The notes beneath the pieces were generated by a model that saw only the letters and a list, made by a program, of their open reading frames with translations, made no database searches and was not told the origin of the DNA. From positions 1 to 62,119 of the forward strand of contig NZ_JACICA010000011.1 of assembly GCF_014195585.1 (NCBI RefSeq): a stretch of DNA of 62,119 nucleotides, read 5' to 3'. Both the position numbers and the translations under genes were made by a program. This stretch comes from Alloprevotella rava (GTDB lineage: Bacteria > Bacteroidota > Bacteroidia > Bacteroidales > Bacteroidaceae). Shown piece by piece: positions 59,753 to 62,119 of the stretch (positions are counted from its first letter, which is position 1; every line of letters starts with the position of its first letter).

Positions 59753-60670
59753 CTATGTTTTGTCACCCCCTTTCGTAGTAACCTTATCGTCATTGACGAC
59801 ATAAAGCGTTTGAGTGTTAAACGGTATATTGAGTTTTGGATCTTCATTGATGGCCTTATAAAAAGTTTCTTGCATACGGAAACGTACGGCCCAATAATCA
59901 CGAGGAAGAACGTAGGCGCGCACGGTGAGTTCTACACTGCTCGCGCTGAGATTAGCCACTTGAACAAAATAAGGATCAAGCGCATTGCCCTGCATATCCT
60001 TTGGCTCTGTCAAGATTGCCGGGTCTTGCTTCAAGCAGTTGATAATAACTTCGCGTGCGTGTTCCACATCATTTCCATACTCGATTCCTACAGTCCATAT
60101 CTCACGGCGCAAAGCGGTTTGATCGCTGTTGATAACAAGCGTAGTAGACATTGTTCCATTGGGAATATAGACTCTACGACCATCAGCGGTTTCAATGATA
60201 GTATGAAATATCTGAATTGCACGAACAACGCCGATATTGCTTTGAGCTTCTATAGTGTCTCCTACTTTATAGGGCTTGAAAAGAAGAATGACAAGACCAC
60301 CTGCAAAATTTTGGAGATTACCAGACAAGGCCATACCAATAGCAACACCAGCAGAGGCTAAGAGAGCTGCAAAAGATGTGGTATTAACACCTAAGGTGCT
60401 GGCTACTGTAATGAGGAGCAGAATAGTGAGCAGGATATTCGTAAGGCTCTTCAAAAAGGTTTGAACCGTGGGTTCTACCTTACTACGAAGAAGAAAACTT
60501 GCCACAACTTTATTGAGCAGCTTTACAATCCAGCGGCCAACGATATAGACAACAATAGCAGCTAGTATGTTTTTGCCCACACCAATTCCCATCTCTATCA
60601 GTCGCTGAAGAAAATGGTCAAACTGGGAAATATTTATTTCGGAACTTGCTATACTAAGAATGCTAAACAT
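59753..60670 (-). CDS. Small-conductance mechanosensitive channel (MscS family)
   Basis: 305 residues with three membrane segments (about 15-40, 60-85, 90-115). TM3 has the Ala/Gly-packed pore helix ALLASAGVAIGMALSGNLQNFAGGLVILLFKPYKVGD, characteristic of MscS. The cytosolic beta and alpha/beta domains follow. It releases osmolytes under low-osmolarity shock. Length is close to E. coli MscS. Monocistronic or followed by readthrough. Confidence 0.93.
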   Translation of the reverse strand: MFSILSIASSEINISQFDHFLQRLIEMGIGVGKNILAAIVVYIVGRWIVKLLNKVVASFLLRSKVEPTVQTFLKSLTNILLTILLLITVASTLGVNTTSFAALLASAGVAIGMALSGNLQNFAGGLVILLFKPYKVGDTIEAQSNIGVVRAIQIFHTIIETADGRRVYIPNGTMSTTLVINSDQTALRREIWTVGIEYGNDVEHAREVIINCLKQDPAILTEPKDMQGNALDPYFVQVANLSASSVELTVRAYVLPRDYWAVRFRMQETFYKAINEDPKLNIPFNTQTLYVVNDDKVTTKGGDKT

Positions 60671-60705
60671 ATTCTATATTTGAATGCAAATATACTACTT
60701 TTAAA

Positions 60706-60745
60706 TGAAAAAAATAATGCCACTCTCACTATATCGTGAAAGTGG
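60706..60745 (-). terminator. Terminator of the NlpC/P60 gene
   Basis: GCCACTcTCAC pairs with GTGAaAGTGGC (one mismatch); on the minus strand it is followed by GCATTATTTTTTTC. It lies between the NlpC/P60 stop (60768) and the MscS start (60670). Confidence 0.8.
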
Positions 60746-60767
60746 CAAGACTTATATTGTAGTATCT

Positions 60768-61295
60768 TTACTTTTCATCAATAATTCGACGAGCTCCTAT
60801 ATAACGCCGGCTATAATAAGCCTGGTTAGAAGAATCTACCTGTACGCCTGTTCTAGCTGCATGAACAAACTTAAAACTTTGTCCATTATCTGCTACATCT
60901 GTTACAATCCCTACATGTCCCACAGAGTTAGAACTGCGTGAGCCTCCAAAGAAAACTAGATCGCCCTTGCGCAAATTGCTAATACTCATTATCGGTGTTC
61001 CCTCTGTAAACTGAGAGCGACTAGAACGTGTGAGATGTACGTTATTCAATTTATATACATAGCTAGTCAATCCAGAACAATCAAAACCTCCAGGGCCGCT
61101 CCTTCCAGAACGGTATTTTGTCCCAAGATATTGGAGAGCCGTCTTAACAATTGTCTCCCCTGTTGGATCATCATAAACTTGACTTGCAGTCTCAATAGTG
61201 CCTATAAGTGTGGAGCGGAAAATTGCCGCGCTCGATGTGGTAAATACCATAGAGAGTGCTGCAACTACTATAAATATCGCGTTTCTTACTTTCAA
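60768..61295 (-). CDS. NlpC/P60 family cell-wall hydrolase
   Basis: 175 residues with a signal peptide (first 24 residues, ending TTSSAA). One NlpC/P60 domain has catalytic Cys73 in FDCSGLTSYV, His127 in VGHVGIV and the third residue His145 in FVHA. It cuts peptide bonds in peptidoglycan stems (gamma-D-Glu-DAP type in this family). No binding domain such as SH3 or LysM is present, so it is the minimal form. Confidence 0.92.
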   Translation of the reverse strand: MKVRNAIFIVVAALSMVFTTSSAAIFRSTLIGTIETASQVYDDPTGETIVKTALQYLGTKYRSGRSGPGGFDCSGLTSYVYKLNNVHLTRSSRSQFTEGTPIMSISNLRKGDLVFFGGSRSSNSVGHVGIVTDVADNGQSFKFVHAARTGVQVDSSNQAYYSRRYIGARRIIDEK

Positions 61296-61333
61296 AACTC
61301 TTTATTTTTGGATTTCGTAAAACGATAACAATG

Positions 61334-61364
61334 CAAATATAGGAAAAATATCCGATTTGACAAA
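61334..61364 (-). promoter_or_regulatory. NlpC/P60 gene promoter
   Basis: On the minus strand TTTG (61361-61364), 19 bp, TATATTTG (61334-61341), about 35 bp before the start. Confidence 0.82.
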
Positions 61365-61412
61365 CACACTTAGCATTTTTATAATAAAAAATTAAGATTG
61401 CCATCTTAATTC

Positions 61413-61519
61413 GATACTGTCCTAAAAAAGAGTGTAAGATCCCAAGTTCTTATATTTGTAGTGAATTCAAAAATCAAACAAAGAACAATGAAGCTTACAC
61501 ACTTTTTTAGGACAGTATC
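61413..61519. mobile_element. MITE-like element with 26-bp terminal inverted repeats
   Basis: The left end GATACTGTCCTAAAAAAGAG (continuing TGTAAG) and the right end, read in reverse, GATACTGTCCTAAAAAAGTG (continuing TGTAAG) match over 26 bp with one mismatch. The 55-bp centre has a TATATTTG box and an ATG (61488) opening a 16-residue frame, MKLTHFFRTVSKWAVS, that runs out of the right end. No transposase and no clear target duplication are seen. It could be a MITE or an IS end-to-end remnant. Confidence 0.7.
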
Positions 61520-61770
61520 TAAATGGGCTGTAAGTTAATGCTTGCTATCATAAATTCATCATTGGAGAATATGTTGCAAATCTAACAAACAAAAATGAAA
61601 CCTTTTCGAAAGAAGTAAGTTTTTATCCCAATTCGAGAAAAGCAGTATTTCCTTGGTAATGTCCCCCTTAGGTATATCCAATTCATTCGCGCCCCCAGAG
61701 TCTCAATTATCTCGCAGCTACGCACGGCCCTATATGCATCCTCCCGATTTCGCTCCCTTCTACAAACACA
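61520..61770. other. Non-coding stretch before the rRNA terminator
   Basis: No supported gene. The one minus-strand frame of 63 residues is arginine-rich with no start context, and I treat it as chance. Confidence 0.4.
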
Positions 61771-61771
61771 C

Positions 61772-61812
61772 AAAAAAAGACTCCTATCAGATTATTACTC
61801 TGATAGGAGTCT
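61772..61812 (-). terminator. rRNA operon terminator
   Basis: AGACTCCTATCAG pairs perfectly with CTGATAGGAGTCT (13 bp, 9-nt loop). On the minus strand TTTTTTT follows. It lies 13 bp after 5S rRNA. Confidence 0.92.
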
Positions 61813-61824
61813 CTTGTATTAAAA

Positions 61825-61933
61825 AAGGCGGCGACCTACTCTCCCGTCTTGTGGACAGTACCATCGGCGCGACCGGGCTTAACTTCTCTGTTCGGAATGG
61901 TAAGAGGTGGAACCCCGGTGCTATAACCACCTA
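61825..61933 (-). rRNA. 5S ribosomal RNA
   Basis: Read on the minus strand, the 5' part AGGTGGTTATAGCACCGGGG and the middle CCATTCCGAACAGAGAAGTT (the universal CCGAAC loop) are clear. The 3' part GAGTAGGTCGCCGCC closes helix I with GGTGG. Length is about 109 nt; ends are good to a few bases. Confidence 0.95.
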
Positions 61934-62075
61934 AATAAGTCTGACATCATTGCAAAATCATAACAAGTAAATTTAGTAATGTATCCCTGTACAGAAGTAT
62001 GTCCGTATCTGAACACTTCTGAATGTTACTACACAAAAGTACCTCTTCAGTATAGCTGACTCTGGAGGACTAGAA

Positions 62076-62119
62076 GTTTCGGGCTATTAGTAATGCTCGG
62101 CTTTGCCATTGCTGACTTT
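62076..62119 (-). rRNA. 23S ribosomal RNA, 3' end only
   Basis: Read on the minus strand, GCATTACTAATAGCCCGAAA is the conserved 3' tail of 23S rRNA (ACUAAU...). The gene continues past the right edge of the window. The 3' boundary near 62076 is an estimate. Confidence 0.8.

Noticed and set aside
61413-61519. Complete insertion sequence
   Set aside because: Only 107 bp lie between the inverted ends, with no transposase frame and no clear target duplication.
61582-61773. 63-residue minus-strand ORF
   Set aside because: Arg/Cys-rich translation without a ribosome-binding context; it runs into the rRNA terminator region.

Overview
The window is a stretch of a Bacteroidales chromosome. The evidence is the gene content: a long S10/spc/alpha ribosomal cluster on the minus strand, the linked rpoB-rpoC and tuf regions, BspA-type leucine-rich repeats, a DUF5723 protein, meso-DAP dehydrogenase and MATE/OmpA proteins. 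A Bacteroidetes-type promoter grammar (TTG or TTTG, 18-21 bp, then TAnnTTTG) recurs before many transcription units. A Prevotellaceae relative is my best guess, from the BspA protein and its C-terminal tail of the GxYxLxGQR...GLYILNGxKVIVK kind; this is inference. No database was searched, and all alignments here were done by eye.

Layout. 1-5.5 kb: MATE transporter, two lipoproteins, rsmI, an AI-2E family permease and tRNA-Lys. 5.7-12.3 kb: a DUF5723 envelope protein with a large lipoprotein, then a PMCA-type Ca2+ ATPase. 12.7-27.3 kb: one ribosomal super-operon read leftwards, rplC to rplQ, including secY, map, infA and rpoA. 27.3-28.4 kb: S10 leader and promoter, then a repeat-rich spacer. 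28.4-32.1 kb: a small peptide gene and a frameshifted BspA-type gene. 32.4-35.9 kb: rpsL-rpsG-fusA-rpsJ. 36-41.5 kb: a second repeat spacer, a serine-type sulfatase, ddh, an OmpA-family protein and a DUF3467 protein. 41.7-54.7 kb: rpoC, rpoB, rplL, rplJ, rplA, rplK, nusG, secE, tRNA-Trp, tuf, and tRNAs Thr, Gly, Gly and Tyr. 54.8-59.6 kb: hpf and xerC, then a three-gene DpnII-like (GATC) restriction-modification cassette, a third repeat spacer and rpsU. 59.7-62.1 kb: an MscS channel, an NlpC/P60 hydrolase, a MITE-like element, 5S rRNA and the 3' end of 23S rRNA.

Most of the window is the translation and transcription core, with operons ending in recognisable terminators. The accessory material sits at breaks in that core. 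The normal rpsJ-rplC junction is split by about 5 kb (BspA gene, small peptide, repeat), and the normal rpsU-xerC neighbourhood is split by the restriction-modification cassette and a repeat.

The most unusual content is a family of composite intergenic elements. The full form has three modules: (a) a 68-bp imperfect hairpin beginning GGTTCATCCC; (b) a series of GTGAC/GTCAC words in a fixed order; (c) an array of 21-bp units built on CAATAAGG, with one unit inverted at a fixed place. Two copies of about 515 bp, roughly 95% identical by eye, form an inverted repeat around the 8.1-kb segment carrying the BspA gene and the whole str operon. A divergent copy lies next to the restriction-modification cassette, and module-only copies occur at 174-241 and 9408-9505. 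I do not recognise this element as a named family.
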